Origin: Arachnia propionica
GTDB lineage: Bacteria; Actinomycetota; Actinomycetes; Propionibacteriales; Propionibacteriaceae
Length of the DNA: 45,495 nt
Assembly (NCBI RefSeq): GCF_003932785.1
Contig: NZ_RQYT01000021.1
Coordinates: 1 to 45,495, forward strand
Direction: 5' to 3'
In this document: positions 26,064-33,495 of the stretch, in pieces
Position numbering within the stretch: the stretch's first letter is position 1
Layout: every line of letters starts with the position of its first letter
Made by a program: the position numbers and the translations under genes
Notes under the pieces: model-generated
The model's input: only the letters and a program-made list of their open reading frames with translations
Told to the model about the DNA's origin: nothing
Database searches by the model: none

Positions 26064-26510
26064 ATGGCACAGCCCAATGCCTTCCAGCTCCTCCGGGACT
26101 CCCTGACGGAGTTCGTCTCCCGCGAGAGCGAGCTGGCGAAGGCCGAGATCCTGCCCGCGGCCAAGCACGCCGGAATCGGGTCCGGCCTGGTCGGCGGCGC
26201 GGTGGCCTTCCTGCTGCACGCCATCTGGATGCTGGTCATCACGATCGGTTTCGGGGTGGGCTGGATCTTCAACGCGTTGGGCGTCTCGTTCATGGGATCC
26301 CTCACCCTGGGCTTCCTCGTCTCCCTGATCCTCGCCGTCCTCTTCGCCGTCATCCTGGCGCTCCTGGCCCGCCGTCGGTTCCGGAAGGTCAAGGCCCCGA
26401 CGGCGACCATCGAGGAGGCGAAGGCCACCTTCATCGCCCTCACCGACTCCCTGGCGGGTCAGCCCAGCGCGGTGTCCCCGCCCGACCTCACCGCGGAGCT
26501 CGATCACTGA
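26064..26510 (+). CDS. Putative actinobacterial holin-X family membrane protein
   Basis: The 148-residue protein has an N-terminal amphipathic helix (FQLLRDSLTEFVSRESELAKAEI), two long hydrophobic helices (about 38-67 and 73-97) and a charged tail. This is the layout of the 'phage holin family / holin-X, holin superfamily III' proteins common in actinobacterial chromosomes, where they are not tied to prophages. GAAAGGA precedes the ATG. Its last 23 nt overlap the convergent NUDIX gene. The real function is unknown. Confidence 0.8.
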   Translation: MAQPNAFQLLRDSLTEFVSRESELAKAEILPAAKHAGIGSGLVGGAVAFLLHAIWMLVITIGFGVGWIFNALGVSFMGSLTLGFLVSLILAVLFAVILALLARRRFRKVKAPTATIEEAKATFIALTDSLAGQPSAVSPPDLTAELDH

Positions 26511-27135
26511 CCCGATCCCGCAGGAAGCGCTGCGGGACGGGCACGTGACGGTCCCTGGGCCAGGGTCGCTCCCAGCCGCCCACCCGGAGCACCGCGTCGA
26601 GCAGGTGGGCGGTCAGCCCCCAGATGAACCACTCCCCCGACGTGAACGCGGGACCGCGGTAGCCGCCGGGCAGGGTGGCCGTCACCCGGGTCGCCGGGTC
26701 CGCCAGGTGCCGCAGCCCGGGCCGCAACACCCCCGCCACCTCCGCCGGATCCGACGGGGTCAACGCGACGGGCTCCTCCCACGACGCAACGACGGGGGTC
26801 ACCCGGTAGCCGCTGACCGGCACCCAGGCCGGGGGCAGGCAGCCGATGGGGGTCACGAGTCGCGGGTCGAGCCCCACCTCCTCCGTCGCCTCCCGCAGCG
26901 CCCCCTGGACGGGGTGCTCGCCGTCGTCGAGGCCGCCGCCGGGGAAGGAGATCTGTCCCGCGTGGGCGCGCAGCCCCGCGCTGCGTTCGGTCAGCAGCAC
27001 CGTCGGGTCGGGCTCGTCGCTGAGGAGGATCAGCACGGCGGCACGACGCGCCCCCTCGGGGGCCGCCCCGAACTGGCCGAGCCGACGGGGCTCCCCCGCC
27101 GCCAGGGCAGCCCTCAGACCTGCGAGCTCGGACAC
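26488..27135 (-). CDS. NUDIX hydrolase, CoA pyrophosphatase type
   Basis: The 215-residue protein has a complete NUDIX box (GGLDDGEHPVQGALREATEEVGL, fitting G-x5-E-x7-REuxEExGu). Before it lies the CoA-pyrophosphatase signature LLTERSAGLRAHAGQISFPGG, which separates this group from other NUDIX enzymes. It probably hydrolyses CoA or oxidised CoA to phosphopantetheine and 3',5'-ADP. The GTG start overlaps the end of nth by 22 nt, so the genes are co-transcribed. Confidence 0.88.
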   Translation of the reverse strand: MSELAGLRAALAAGEPRRLGQFGAAPEGARRAAVLILLSDEPDPTVLLTERSAGLRAHAGQISFPGGGLDDGEHPVQGALREATEEVGLDPRLVTPIGCLPPAWVPVSGYRVTPVVASWEEPVALTPSDPAEVAGVLRPGLRHLADPATRVTATLPGGYRGPAFTSGEWFIWGLTAHLLDAVLRVGGWERPWPRDRHVPVPQRFLRDRVSDRAPR

Positions 27136-27728
27136 AGATCCTCCAGGACACAGTCACCGCAGGCGGGCCGGCGGGCATGGCAGACGCGACGACCGTGCCA
27201 GATCAACCGATGACACAGCATGACCCACTCGGGGGCGGGGAATCGCTCCGCCACGGCCCTCTCGACGTCGTCGGGGCGGGCGGAGTCCACCCAGCCGAGC
27301 CGGTTCGCCAGCCTGATGACATGGGTGTCGGGGGTGATCCCGGGGACGCCGAAGGCGTTGCCGAGGACCACGTTCGCGGTCTTCCGCCCCACCCCGGGCA
27401 GCTTCACGAGCGCGTCGAGGCTGTCCGGCACCTCGCCGTCGTGATCCGCCACGAGCGACGCGGAGAGCGCCACCAGGGAACGCGCCTTGGTGCGGAACAA
27501 CCCGAGCGAGGAGATCACCGACTCGACGTCGGCGACGTCAGCGCCGGCGAGGTCCTCGGGGTCGGCCCAGCGGGCGAAGAGCCCCGGGGTGACCTCGTTG
27601 ACGCGGGCGTCGGTGGTCTGGGCCGACAGCACCGTGGCGACGAGCAGCTGGAAGGGGTTGTCATACCGAAGCTCGCAGTGGGCGTCGGGCCATGCCGCCG
27701 CGAGCCTCACCGCGACCTCCGCGGTCAC
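27114..27728 (-). CDS. nth: Endonuclease III
   Basis: Nth is a base-excision-repair glycosylase/AP lyase for oxidised pyrimidines. The 204-residue product has the helix-hairpin-helix LPGVGRKTA with the catalytic Lys116, the catalytic Asp134 in TPDTHV, and the [4Fe-4S] cluster cysteines C183, C190, C193 and C199 in the exact C-x6-C-x2-C-x5-C spacing. The GTG start overlaps the RidA gene's stop as GTGA. The length is a little shorter than E. coli Nth (211). Confidence 0.95.
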   Translation of the reverse strand: MTAEVAVRLAAAWPDAHCELRYDNPFQLLVATVLSAQTTDARVNEVTPGLFARWADPEDLAGADVADVESVISSLGLFRTKARSLVALSASLVADHDGEVPDSLDALVKLPGVGRKTANVVLGNAFGVPGITPDTHVIRLANRLGWVDSARPDDVERAVAERFPAPEWVMLCHRLIWHGRRVCHARRPACGDCVLEDLCPSSQV

Positions 27729-28189
27729 GCCTGTCCGTTCAGCTCCGCGACGATCTCCACCTCGACAGGGGCGTTGAGCGGCAGGACCGCCACCCCGACG
27801 GCGCTTCGGGCGTGGGCGCTGCCGAACACCTCGCCGATCAGCTCGGAGGCGCCGTTGGCGACGGCCGGCTGGGCGGTGAACGACGGATCGGAGGCGACGA
27901 AGACGACGACCTTGACCACCCGGGCGATGCGGTCGAGCCCGCCCGCGGCCTCGGCGGCCGCGGCCAGGGCGTTGAGCGCGCACTGGCGGGCGGCGGCGAC
28001 GCCGTCGGCCTCGTCGACCCCGTCACCGAGGCGCCCGGTGACGGTGAGGGCACCGTCGCGCATGGGCAGCTGCCCGGAGGTCCAGACCTGGTCACCGACC
28101 CGCAGCGCGGGGGTGTAGGCCGCGAGCGGGGTGACGACGGCGGGGAGTTCGAGCCCCAGGTCGGCCAGTCGCTGGGAGGGGGTGGACAT
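27725..28189 (-). CDS. RidA (YjgF/YER057c) family protein
   Basis: The 154-residue protein has the family pattern GDQVWTSGQLPMRDG, ARQCALNALAAA, VVKVVVFVASD and ARSAVGVAVLPLNAPVEVEIVAEL. RidA enzymes deaminate reactive enamine/imine intermediates from PLP enzymes. The protein lacks the exact IRTSGQ-type Arg of the archetype, so it may be a RidA subfamily member without proven deaminase activity. It overlaps the 52-residue gene upstream as TGATG and nth downstream. Confidence 0.87.
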   Translation of the reverse strand: MSTPSQRLADLGLELPAVVTPLAAYTPALRVGDQVWTSGQLPMRDGALTVTGRLGDGVDEADGVAAARQCALNALAAAAEAAGGLDRIARVVKVVVFVASDPSFTAQPAVANGASELIGEVFGSAHARSAVGVAVLPLNAPVEVEIVAELNGQA

Positions 28190-28347
28190 CAGCCGGCCAG
28201 GGGGCGCTTGAAGTATCCGACCATCGTGTCAGGGTTCGGTCCGGGCGCGATGGCGACGAGTTCCCAGCCCTCGGATCCGAAGTTGTTGAGGATCTGCTGG
28301 GAGACGTGGCTGAGGATGGGGGCGGTCAGGTATTCCCACTTGGTCAT
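28189..28347 (-). CDS. Small DUF4177-like protein, 52 residues
   Basis: A short frame reads MTKWEYLTAPILSHVSQQIL, then NNFGSEGWELVAIAPGPN and a C-terminal VGYFKRPLAG. The WEY start, the GSEGWELVAI core and the YFKRP end match small DUF4177-type proteins found next to RidA genes in actinobacteria. It overlaps the RidA gene start as TGATG, good evidence that it is real. Function unknown. A CAAGCT hexamer six bases before the ATG may be a weak leaderless -10. Confidence 0.8.
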   Translation of the reverse strand: MTKWEYLTAPILSHVSQQILNNFGSEGWELVAIAPGPNPDTMVGYFKRPLAG

Positions 28348-28392
28348 GCCCCAAGCTTGCCACGTCCGTCGCCGCCACGACGGGTTCCACCC

Positions 28393-28677
28393 TCAGCTGG
28401 CCTTGGGCAGCTGCCCGTAGGTCTGCAGCAGGTCCCGCCAGCACTCGATGTCGGGCCGGGTGCGCAGCAGGTGACGACGCTCGCGCTCCGTCATGCCTCC
28501 CCACACCCCCCACTCGATGCGGTTGTCCAGTGCCTCGGCGAGGCACTCCATCCGTACCGGGCAGCCCATGCACACGTTGCGTGCCCGCTTCTGGTCCTTC
28601 CCCTCGGGGAACAGTGCATCAGCCATGTCACGACACCTGGCCTGAAGCGTCCAGTCACTCACTTCTGCCAAAGACAT
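28393..28677 (-). CDS. WhiB-family regulator, WhiB4-like
   Basis: The 94-residue protein has the four cluster-binding cysteines (C15, C36, C39, C45; C-x2-C-x5-C) and the G[VI]WGG turn in DNRIEWGVWGGMTERERRHLL, followed by PDIECW. The stretch around GVWGG and the Trp after it are closest, from memory, to mycobacterial WhiB4, a redox-responsive [4Fe-4S] protein. It probably regulates transcription through the principal sigma factor or DNA directly. The ATG has GAGGGAGGG eight bases upstream. It is divergent from a second WhiB-type gene. Confidence 0.9.
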   Translation of the reverse strand: MSLAEVSDWTLQARCRDMADALFPEGKDQKRARNVCMGCPVRMECLAEALDNRIEWGVWGGMTERERRHLLRTRPDIECWRDLLQTYGQLPKAS

Positions 28678-29076
28678 CCATGCCCTCCCTCGCGCATCGA
28701 CACTTCGTTCATCGACGACGCTAGCGCATTCCCCGCGAAAGCAAAAGTGGTAGTAGGAGGGCTCGCGGTGGGCGAATCCGCTCCGGCTGCGGCTCGGGGT
28801 CGACCCTGAGGGGGCACCGGGGGAAGCCGGGGGCGCCTCAGGGGAGCCGCTCACCCGCCCAGCCGAAAGTTGGACAGCTCCGTAACCAAAGTGCTTGTCA
28901 CGTCGAGGTTGACGGGACGGGGCCCATGAGTACGGATACTCACGCCGGACTGTGCTCCGTACTTGGTCAAGTCGGGTAGTACCCCCTACGGAATTCTCTG
29001 TTTCACGGCGTTCGATTCCGACACTCTGGAAGGGCAGCAACGAAACAGCAGCCCGACGGGGCAGGGAGGAACCACG
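28678..29076. other. 399-bp divergent noncoding region between two whiB-type genes
   Basis: No coding frame is convincing here. I see a candidate minus-strand promoter (28718-28745) and a plus-strand TTGACG (28909-28914) without a good -10. A short CTTGGTCAAG palindrome sits near 28962-28971, inside a GTAC-flanked stretch. It probably carries the promoters and operators of both regulators. Confidence 0.5.
28718..28745 (-). promoter_or_regulatory. Candidate promoter of the WhiB4-like gene
   Basis: Minus-strand TTTGCT (28745-28740) and TAGCGT (28723-28718) are spaced 16 nt apart. The -10 fits TANNNT and leaves about 35 nt of leader with GAGGGAGGG. Confidence 0.35.
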
Positions 29077-29631
29077 ATGACCATCGCGCTCGACACCACC
29101 ATCCCTTGCGTCAAGTTCGCCGCCCTCTACCAGAACCCCCTGCTGGAGGACGAGGCCGGACGCGAGAGTGCCGCCGAGCGCCGTCAGCGCGCAGCGCTGA
29201 CCGCCCGGGCCGCAGCACTCTGCGCCGGTTGCCCGTTCCGTGAGCAGTGCCTGACCGACGCGGTGGTCGGCCACGACGTCGCCGGGTTCGTCGCCGGAAC
29301 CACCGAGCCGCAGCGCCGCGAGATCCGCGCCCGGCTCGGCGTGACGGTGGCCCCCGTCGACAACGACACCTACGCCGGGGTGAACTCCGGCCGCTCCTTC
29401 AACCAGGAGGAGATCGCCCGGCTCCGCACGGCGAACCCGACCCAGCCGCTGTCCAGCATCGCGGCTCGGCTCGGCTGCTCCGTCTCGACGGTGAAGCGTC
29501 ACCTGCGCAAGGCCAACGCCATGAGCAAGGCCCCCAAGCCGGTGCGTCCCATGCCCCCGACGAAGGCCCAGGTCATGCAGGTCGCCGCCGAGGTGGTGGC
29601 CCCGGAGCCGACGGGCTCAGTCGCAGCCTGA
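29077..29631 (+). CDS. WhiB-type iron-sulfur protein fused to a C-terminal helix-turn-helix
   Basis: The 184-residue protein has the four WhiB cysteines (C11, C49, C52, C58; C-x2-C-x5-C, in LCAGCPFREQC). The GVWGG turn is replaced by AGFVAGTT, so the usual sigma-factor/DNA contact surface differs. After a linker (about 90-110) comes a helix-turn-helix (LSSIAARLGCSVSTVKRHLRKA, about 125-146) and an Ala/Pro/Lys-rich tail. GGGAGGA precedes the ATG; a longer frame from 28963 lacks a ribosome site. The cluster head plus a separate DNA-binding domain suggests a redox- or NO-sensing regulator. It is divergent from a classical WhiB. Confidence 0.82.
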   Translation: MTIALDTTIPCVKFAALYQNPLLEDEAGRESAAERRQRAALTARAAALCAGCPFREQCLTDAVVGHDVAGFVAGTTEPQRREIRARLGVTVAPVDNDTYAGVNSGRSFNQEEIARLRTANPTQPLSSIAARLGCSVSTVKRHLRKANAMSKAPKPVRPMPPTKAQVMQVAAEVVAPEPTGSVAA

Positions 29632-29651
29632 CCCGCGGACCCGAACACCCC

Positions 29652-30440
29652 TCAGCTGCCGGGGAACCAACGGTCGAGTTCGATCACGGTCCCCCCGGCC
29701 CGGAAGTCGGCGGTGACGTGGTCGGCGACGGCCCTGACCTCGTCGGGGGCGTTGCCCATCGCGACCCCACGCCCCGCCCAGGTGAGCATCTCGATGTCGT
29801 TGCGGCCGTCACCCAGGGCCAGCACATCGGCCTGATCCACCCCGAGGTCCGCGCAGACCCGGGCCAGGGCGTGGGCCTTGTCCACGCCGAGTGGGGCGAT
29901 GTCGAGCCAGGCGGACCAGCCGACGAAGTAGGACACCTCGTGGAGGCCCAGGGAGTGGACCATCTCCTCGAAAACCTCCTCGGAGCTGTTCGGGTCGCGG
30001 ATGACGACCCGCGCCGCCGGCTTCGTCCCGAGCCTCTCGATGGGTTCGATCACCATCTCCCCGTGGAGTTCCCCCGGCGGGAACGGCCGGGACACCCGCC
30101 ACCCCAGGCCGTCCTGGACGGCGATCGCCGCCTGTGGCGCGATGCTCGCGACCTTGGCGATGGTCGCCGCCGGGTCGAAGCACACCTCGTGGAGGAGTTC
30201 CAGCGGGGGGTAGCGCAGGATCTGGGCGCCGTTGGCGCAGATGACCGGCCCGGGGGGCAGTTCCAGCTGATCCCAGGCCAGCTTCGTCGACACCCACGAG
30301 CGCCCCGTCGCGAGGACGACGGGCACCCCGGCGGCGAGGACCCGGTGCACGGCGTCCCTGATCGACGGTGGGAGGTTGCCCTCCGCGTCGACGATGGTGC
30401 CGTCGATGTCGAGGGCGACCAGCCGGGGCGTGAACGTCAT
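29652..30440 (-). CDS. HAD-family (Cof-type) phosphatase
   Basis: The 262-residue protein is a type IIB HAD phosphatase. It has motif [13 protein letters not shown] (nucleophile Asp9, acid Asp11), motif II LATGRS, motif III Lys in GVDKAHALA and motif [13 protein letters not shown]. The cap (about 85-190) is of the Cof type. Substrates of this group are usually sugar phosphates or FMN, and cannot be read here. The ATG overlaps the serS stop as ATGA. Confidence 0.9.
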   Translation of the reverse strand: MTFTPRLVALDIDGTIVDAEGNLPPSIRDAVHRVLAAGVPVVLATGRSWVSTKLAWDQLELPPGPVICANGAQILRYPPLELLHEVCFDPAATIAKVASIAPQAAIAVQDGLGWRVSRPFPPGELHGEMVIEPIERLGTKPAARVVIRDPNSSEEVFEEMVHSLGLHEVSYFVGWSAWLDIAPLGVDKAHALARVCADLGVDQADVLALGDGRNDIEMLTWAGRGVAMGNAPDEVRAVADHVTADFRAGGTVIELDRWFPGS

Positions 30441-31702
30441 CGCAGCACGTCCACGCCGCCGAGGAACGGTCGCAGGGCCTCGGGCACGTGGACGGACCCG
30501 TCGGCCTGCTGGTGGTTCTCCAGCAGCATGATGATGATGCGAGTCATGGCGCACAGGGTGCCGTTGAGGGTGGCGACGTGCTCGGTGCCGCCGTCGGTGC
30601 GGTAGCGGATGCCGAGCCGCCTGGCCTGGAACTGGGTGCAGTTCGAGGTGGAGGTGACCTCGCGGTAGCGCTGCTGGGTGGGCAGCCACGCGTAGCAGTC
30701 GTACTTCCGGGCCGCCGACAGGCCGAGGTCACCGGAGGCGACGTCGAGGACCTGGAACGGCAGCTCCAGCGCAGTCAGGAACTCCTTCTCGAAGCCGAGC
30801 AGCTTCTCGTGCCAGGCGGCGGCATCCTCGGGGCGACAGTGGATGAACATCTCCACCTTGTCGAACCAGTGGACGCGGAAGATGCCGCGGGTGTCCTTGC
30901 CGTAGGACCCGGCCTCGCGGCGGAAACAGGGCGAGAAGGCGGCGTAACGTCGCGGCAGCGACTCGGCGTCGAGGATCTCGTCGCTGTGGTAGGCGGCCAG
31001 CGCCACCTCGGAGGTGCCGACGAGGTACAGGTCGTCGGCGGGAAGGTGGTAGACGTCCTGCGCGGCCTGCCCGAGGAAGCCGGTGCCCGCCATCGCGGAC
31101 GGCTTGACCAGGGCCGGGGGGATCATCGTCGTGAAGCCCCACTCCGAGGCCTTCGCCATGGCGAGGTTGAGCAGGGCCAGCTCGAGCTGCGCCCCCACCC
31201 CGGTCAGCACGTAGAACCGGGAGCCGGAGATCTTCGCGCCCCGCTCCATGTCGATGGCGCCGAGCCGTTCCCCGATCTCCAGGTGGTCCCTCGGGGTGAA
31301 GCCCTCCGCCTCGAAGTCGCGCGGGGTGCCGACGGTCTCGATGACCACGCCGTCGTCCTCGCCGCCGCGGGGCACCCCGTCGGCGACGATGTTGCCGAGC
31401 CCCATGACGAGTTCGTCGAACCGGGTCGACGCCTCGTCGGAGGCCTCCTTCGCCGCCTTGACCTCAGCCGCGAGCTCCCGGGTGCGGGCCAGCAGCTGGG
31501 CCTTCTCCTCTCCCTGCGCCCGCGCGACCTGCTTGCCCAAGCCGTTCTGCTCGGCCCGAAGCTGCTCGAACCGCGCGATCCCGGAACGCCTGGCCTCGTC
31601 CGCGGCGAGGATCTCGTCGACGAGCTCGACGGACTCACCGCGCGCCTGCTGCGAGGCGCGGACCGCGTCGGGATGGGTGCGGATGAACTTCGGATCGATC
31701 AT
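30437..31702 (-). CDS. serS: Seryl-tRNA synthetase
   Basis: The 421-residue class II synthetase charges tRNA-Ser. It has the N-terminal coiled-coil arm (about 30-100, with [20 protein letters not shown]). Motif 2 is [25 protein letters not shown] and motif 3 is [19 protein letters not shown]. The length is normal. TAGGCT lies seven bases before the ATG, implying a leaderless transcript that also carries the HAD gene. Confidence 0.97.
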   Translation of the reverse strand: MIDPKFIRTHPDAVRASQQARGESVELVDEILAADEARRSGIARFEQLRAEQNGLGKQVARAQGEEKAQLLARTRELAAEVKAAKEASDEASTRFDELVMGLGNIVADGVPRGGEDDGVVIETVGTPRDFEAEGFTPRDHLEIGERLGAIDMERGAKISGSRFYVLTGVGAQLELALLNLAMAKASEWGFTTMIPPALVKPSAMAGTGFLGQAAQDVYHLPADDLYLVGTSEVALAAYHSDEILDAESLPRRYAAFSPCFRREAGSYGKDTRGIFRVHWFDKVEMFIHCRPEDAAAWHEKLLGFEKEFLTALELPFQVLDVASGDLGLSAARKYDCYAWLPTQQRYREVTSTSNCTQFQARRLGIRYRTDGGTEHVATLNGTLCAMTRIIIMLLENHQQADGSVHVPEALRPFLGGVDVLR

Positions 31703-31709
31703 GGGGGAC

Positions 31710-31715
31710 AGCCTA
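31710..31715 (-). promoter_or_regulatory. -10 box TAGGCT, leaderless start of serS
   Basis: TAGGCT lies 7 nt before the serS ATG; the 21-bp gap to the pheA stop means that this promoter overlaps the end of the pheA transcription unit. Confidence 0.5.
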
Positions 31716-31723
31716 CGCCGCCC

Positions 31724-32626
31724 TCACCCTCCGAGGCCCTCCAACCAGCGACCGGCCTCGTCGAACGCCTCGTCGTCGAAGCCGCGACGGACGACGGCGG
31801 TCTGCTCGTCGGCCCGCGGGTAGGAGCCGAGGAAGACCACGTCGCGGCAGATCCGGTGCAGCCCGAGCATCGCCTCCGCCAACCTCCGGTCGGCGAGGTG
31901 CCCCTCCGCGTCGATGGCGAAGCAGTAGCTGCCGAGGAAGGTCTTGGTGGGGCGCGACTCGATCCGGCACAGGTTGACACCCCGCACCGCGAACTGCTGG
32001 AGGATCTCCAGCAGGGCGCCGGGGTGGTCCTCGTGCATGTAGGCGACCAGCGTGGTCTTGTCGGCACCGGTGCGTTCCGGCAGCTGACCGGGGCGGGCGA
32101 CGACGATGAACCGGGTGACGGCGCCCGGGTTGTCCTCGATCGAGTGGGCGAGCTCCTCCAGCCCGTACAGCTCCCCGGCGACGCGGGCGCAGATGGCGGC
32201 GTCGTGGCGCGACGACGGGTCCGCGACCTCCTGGGCGGCGCCCGCCGTCGACCCGGCCTCGGTGACGTGGGCGGTGGGGATCATCGTGGCGAGCCAGTCG
32301 CGGCACTGGGCGGCCGCGTGGCCGTGGGTGAGAACCGCCCGGACCTCCTCGAGGGTGGTCCCGGGGCGCACGTAGAGGCCGAACTCGACGGGGATCACCA
32401 CCTCGGCCCGGATGACGAGGGGGTCGCCGTCGACGAGTTTGTCGAGGGTCGCGGAGACGCCCCCCTCGACGGAGTTCTCGATGGGCACGACCGCGCCGTC
32501 GACCTGCCCCTGCCTGACGGCGTCGAGGGCCTCCCCGACGCTGGCGAAGGGGACGGCCTCCTCGTCGGTGATGCTGAGGAGGGCCTGGTGGGTGAACGTT
32601 CCGGCGGGTCCGAAGTATCCGAGCAC
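31724..32626 (-). CDS. pheA: Prephenate dehydratase
   Basis: PheA converts prephenate to phenylpyruvate in phenylalanine synthesis. The 300-residue monofunctional enzyme has the N-terminal GYFGPAGTFTHQAL, the substrate-binding VPIENSVEGGV and the ThrArgPhe-type catalytic segment GAVTRFIVVAR. The C-terminal ACT domain has the Phe-binding ESRPTKTFLGSYCFAID. A longer frame starts at a GTG 33 nt upstream; I prefer the GTG at VLGYFGPAG because TACCCT precedes it by six bases and the N-terminus then matches the family. Phenylalanine feedback through the ACT domain is expected. Confidence 0.93.
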   Translation of the reverse strand: MLGYFGPAGTFTHQALLSITDEEAVPFASVGEALDAVRQGQVDGAVVPIENSVEGGVSATLDKLVDGDPLVIRAEVVIPVEFGLYVRPGTTLEEVRAVLTHGHAAAQCRDWLATMIPTAHVTEAGSTAGAAQEVADPSSRHDAAICARVAGELYGLEELAHSIEDNPGAVTRFIVVARPGQLPERTGADKTTLVAYMHEDHPGALLEILQQFAVRGVNLCRIESRPTKTFLGSYCFAIDAEGHLADRRLAEAMLGLHRICRDVVFLGSYPRADEQTAVVRRGFDDEAFDEAGRWLEGLGG

Positions 32627-32632
32627 GGCCTC

Positions 32633-32638
32633 AGGGTA
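32633..32638 (-). promoter_or_regulatory. -10 box TACCCT, leaderless start of pheA
   Basis: TACCCT lies 6 nt before the GTG at 32626 and supports this start over the GTG at 32659. Confidence 0.45.
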
Positions 32639-32681
32639 TCGGGGTTCGGACACCGGCACCCCGGGCGACCGTGAGGGTGGG

Positions 32682-32687
32682 TAGGGT
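32682..32687 (+). promoter_or_regulatory. -10 box TAGGGT, leaderless start of the WXG100-like gene
   Basis: TAGGGT lies 6 nt before the ATG at 32694. Confidence 0.45.
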
Positions 32688-32693
32688 GGCGGA

Positions 32694-33197
32694 ATGGGAA
32701 GGCAGCCAGCGGATCGGGACGCGATGCTTCGTGCCGCAGGGCAGGTCGAGGCCAGCCACCAGAGGATCCACGAGTTGCAGCGCCGCCTGCAGTCGGATCT
32801 GCCCCGCCTCGCGGCGGTGCTCGGCGGTGGCCCCTTCGAGGCCTTCCAACGCGACTACAGCGCCTTTGACTCGCAGTTCGAGCGGGTGAAACAGGAGCTC
32901 GACGCCGTCCACTCCTCCCTCACGGGGCAGCAGTCGCGGCAGGTCGTCGGTGAGCCCCTGCCCGATGCGGCCCCGCCGGTGGGGCCCGAGTTCCCGGGGG
33001 GCCTTCCCGACGGCGCGTCGGAGCTGGCCGGCGCCAATGTCGAGCTGAACTCGCTGCTCACCGCACTCAACTCCGAGTTGGAGGAGACGATGCCCGGCTG
33101 GGACGCCGAGGCGAGGAGCGCCTGGCAGTCGGCCCGCCGGTCGTGGGTGGAGGCCAACCGGCGCCAGTCGGAGATCCTGACGCGACTGCTGGGCTGA
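32694..33197 (+). CDS. WXG100/ESAT-6-like helical protein, duplicated hairpin
   Basis: The 167-residue protein is mostly helical and seems to hold two helical-hairpin halves joined by a Pro/Gly-rich linker (about 83-108). The first half has FEAFQRDYSAFDSQFERVKQEL; the second has MPGWDAEARSAWQSARRSWVEANRRQSEIL, resembling the helix-turn-helix of WXG100 proteins but with WDA in place of WxG. No signal peptide is present. T7SS substrates and their relatives look like this, but no ESX machinery gene is near. The assignment is by pattern only and the function is unknown. Confidence 0.6.
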   Translation: MGRQPADRDAMLRAAGQVEASHQRIHELQRRLQSDLPRLAAVLGGGPFEAFQRDYSAFDSQFERVKQELDAVHSSLTGQQSRQVVGEPLPDAAPPVGPEFPGGLPDGASELAGANVELNSLLTALNSELEETMPGWDAEARSAWQSARRSWVEANRRQSEILTRLLG

Positions 33198-33210
33198 GCG
33201 GGGCACCCCG
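33197..33210. terminator. Possible short hairpin after the WXG100-like gene
   Basis: GCGGGG and CCCCGC pair around a 2-nt CA loop, overlapping the stop codon. No T tract follows, so this is weak; the family B and A repeats beyond it may instead end transcription. Confidence 0.25.
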
Positions 33211-33249
33211 CCCCTCACCCCTCTCCCCCCGTCGGCCTCCTCCACGCGC

Positions 33250-33361
33250 TGGTTCGCCTGCCTTGGGTCGGAAACGCCTGCCTTCTTTCAAAACGCCTGC
33301 CGAACAAGACAGGCGAGCCACACCCAAGGCAGGCGAACCCGCGACAGGCAGGCGAAACCAG
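33250..33361. repeat. Family B six-box palindromic intergenic repeat, copy 2
   Basis: Boxes CGCCTGCC lie at 33255, 33275 and 33294, and the inverted boxes (GACAGGCG at 33308, GGCAGGCG at 33328 and 33347) follow with the mirror spacing. The element is symmetric about 33305 and could fold as one long stem. It lies between two convergent genes, 6 bp from family A copy 3. Confidence 0.88.
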
Positions 33362-33367
33362 CACGGT

Positions 33368-33442
33368 CACGAATCGCCGTCCTGCTTCTGCTGAAACGTT
33401 TCAAACGACGGGCGGCTCACGGAAGCAGAACGGCGGTTCGTG
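33368..33442. repeat. Family A palindromic intergenic repeat, copy 3
   Basis: This 75-bp copy has 21-bp arms (33368-33388 and 33422-33442, 19 of 21 pairing) and an inner TGAAACGTTTCA near the left arm. It is therefore in the opposite orientation to copies 1 and 4. It lies between convergent genes. The remaining gap to aat shows nothing else. Confidence 0.85.
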
Positions 33443-33495
33443 CCCGGCCCTGCGTGGGCCGTTGGCGCCCCAGGCCCCGGTCCCGGGCGTTGGTC

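Noticed and set aside
26064-26510. Prophage signal from a holin
   Set aside because: Holin-X-type proteins are common chromosomal genes in actinobacteria, and no lysin, integrase or structural phage gene is nearby.
28909-28940. Plus-strand sigma-70-type promoter TTGACG before the WhiB-HTH gene
   Set aside because: No -10 hexamer lies at 16-19 nt spacing; the nearest (GATACT) is 20 nt away, so it was kept only as a remark on the intergenic region.
31701-31723. tRNA gene near serS
   Set aside because: The 21-bp gap is too short, and no cloverleaf was seen in any gap of the window.
33250-33361. CRISPR-like array of short repeats
   Set aside because: Boxes are only 8 bp, spacers about 12 bp, and the second half is inverted; no cas gene is present. 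It is a symmetric intergenic element.
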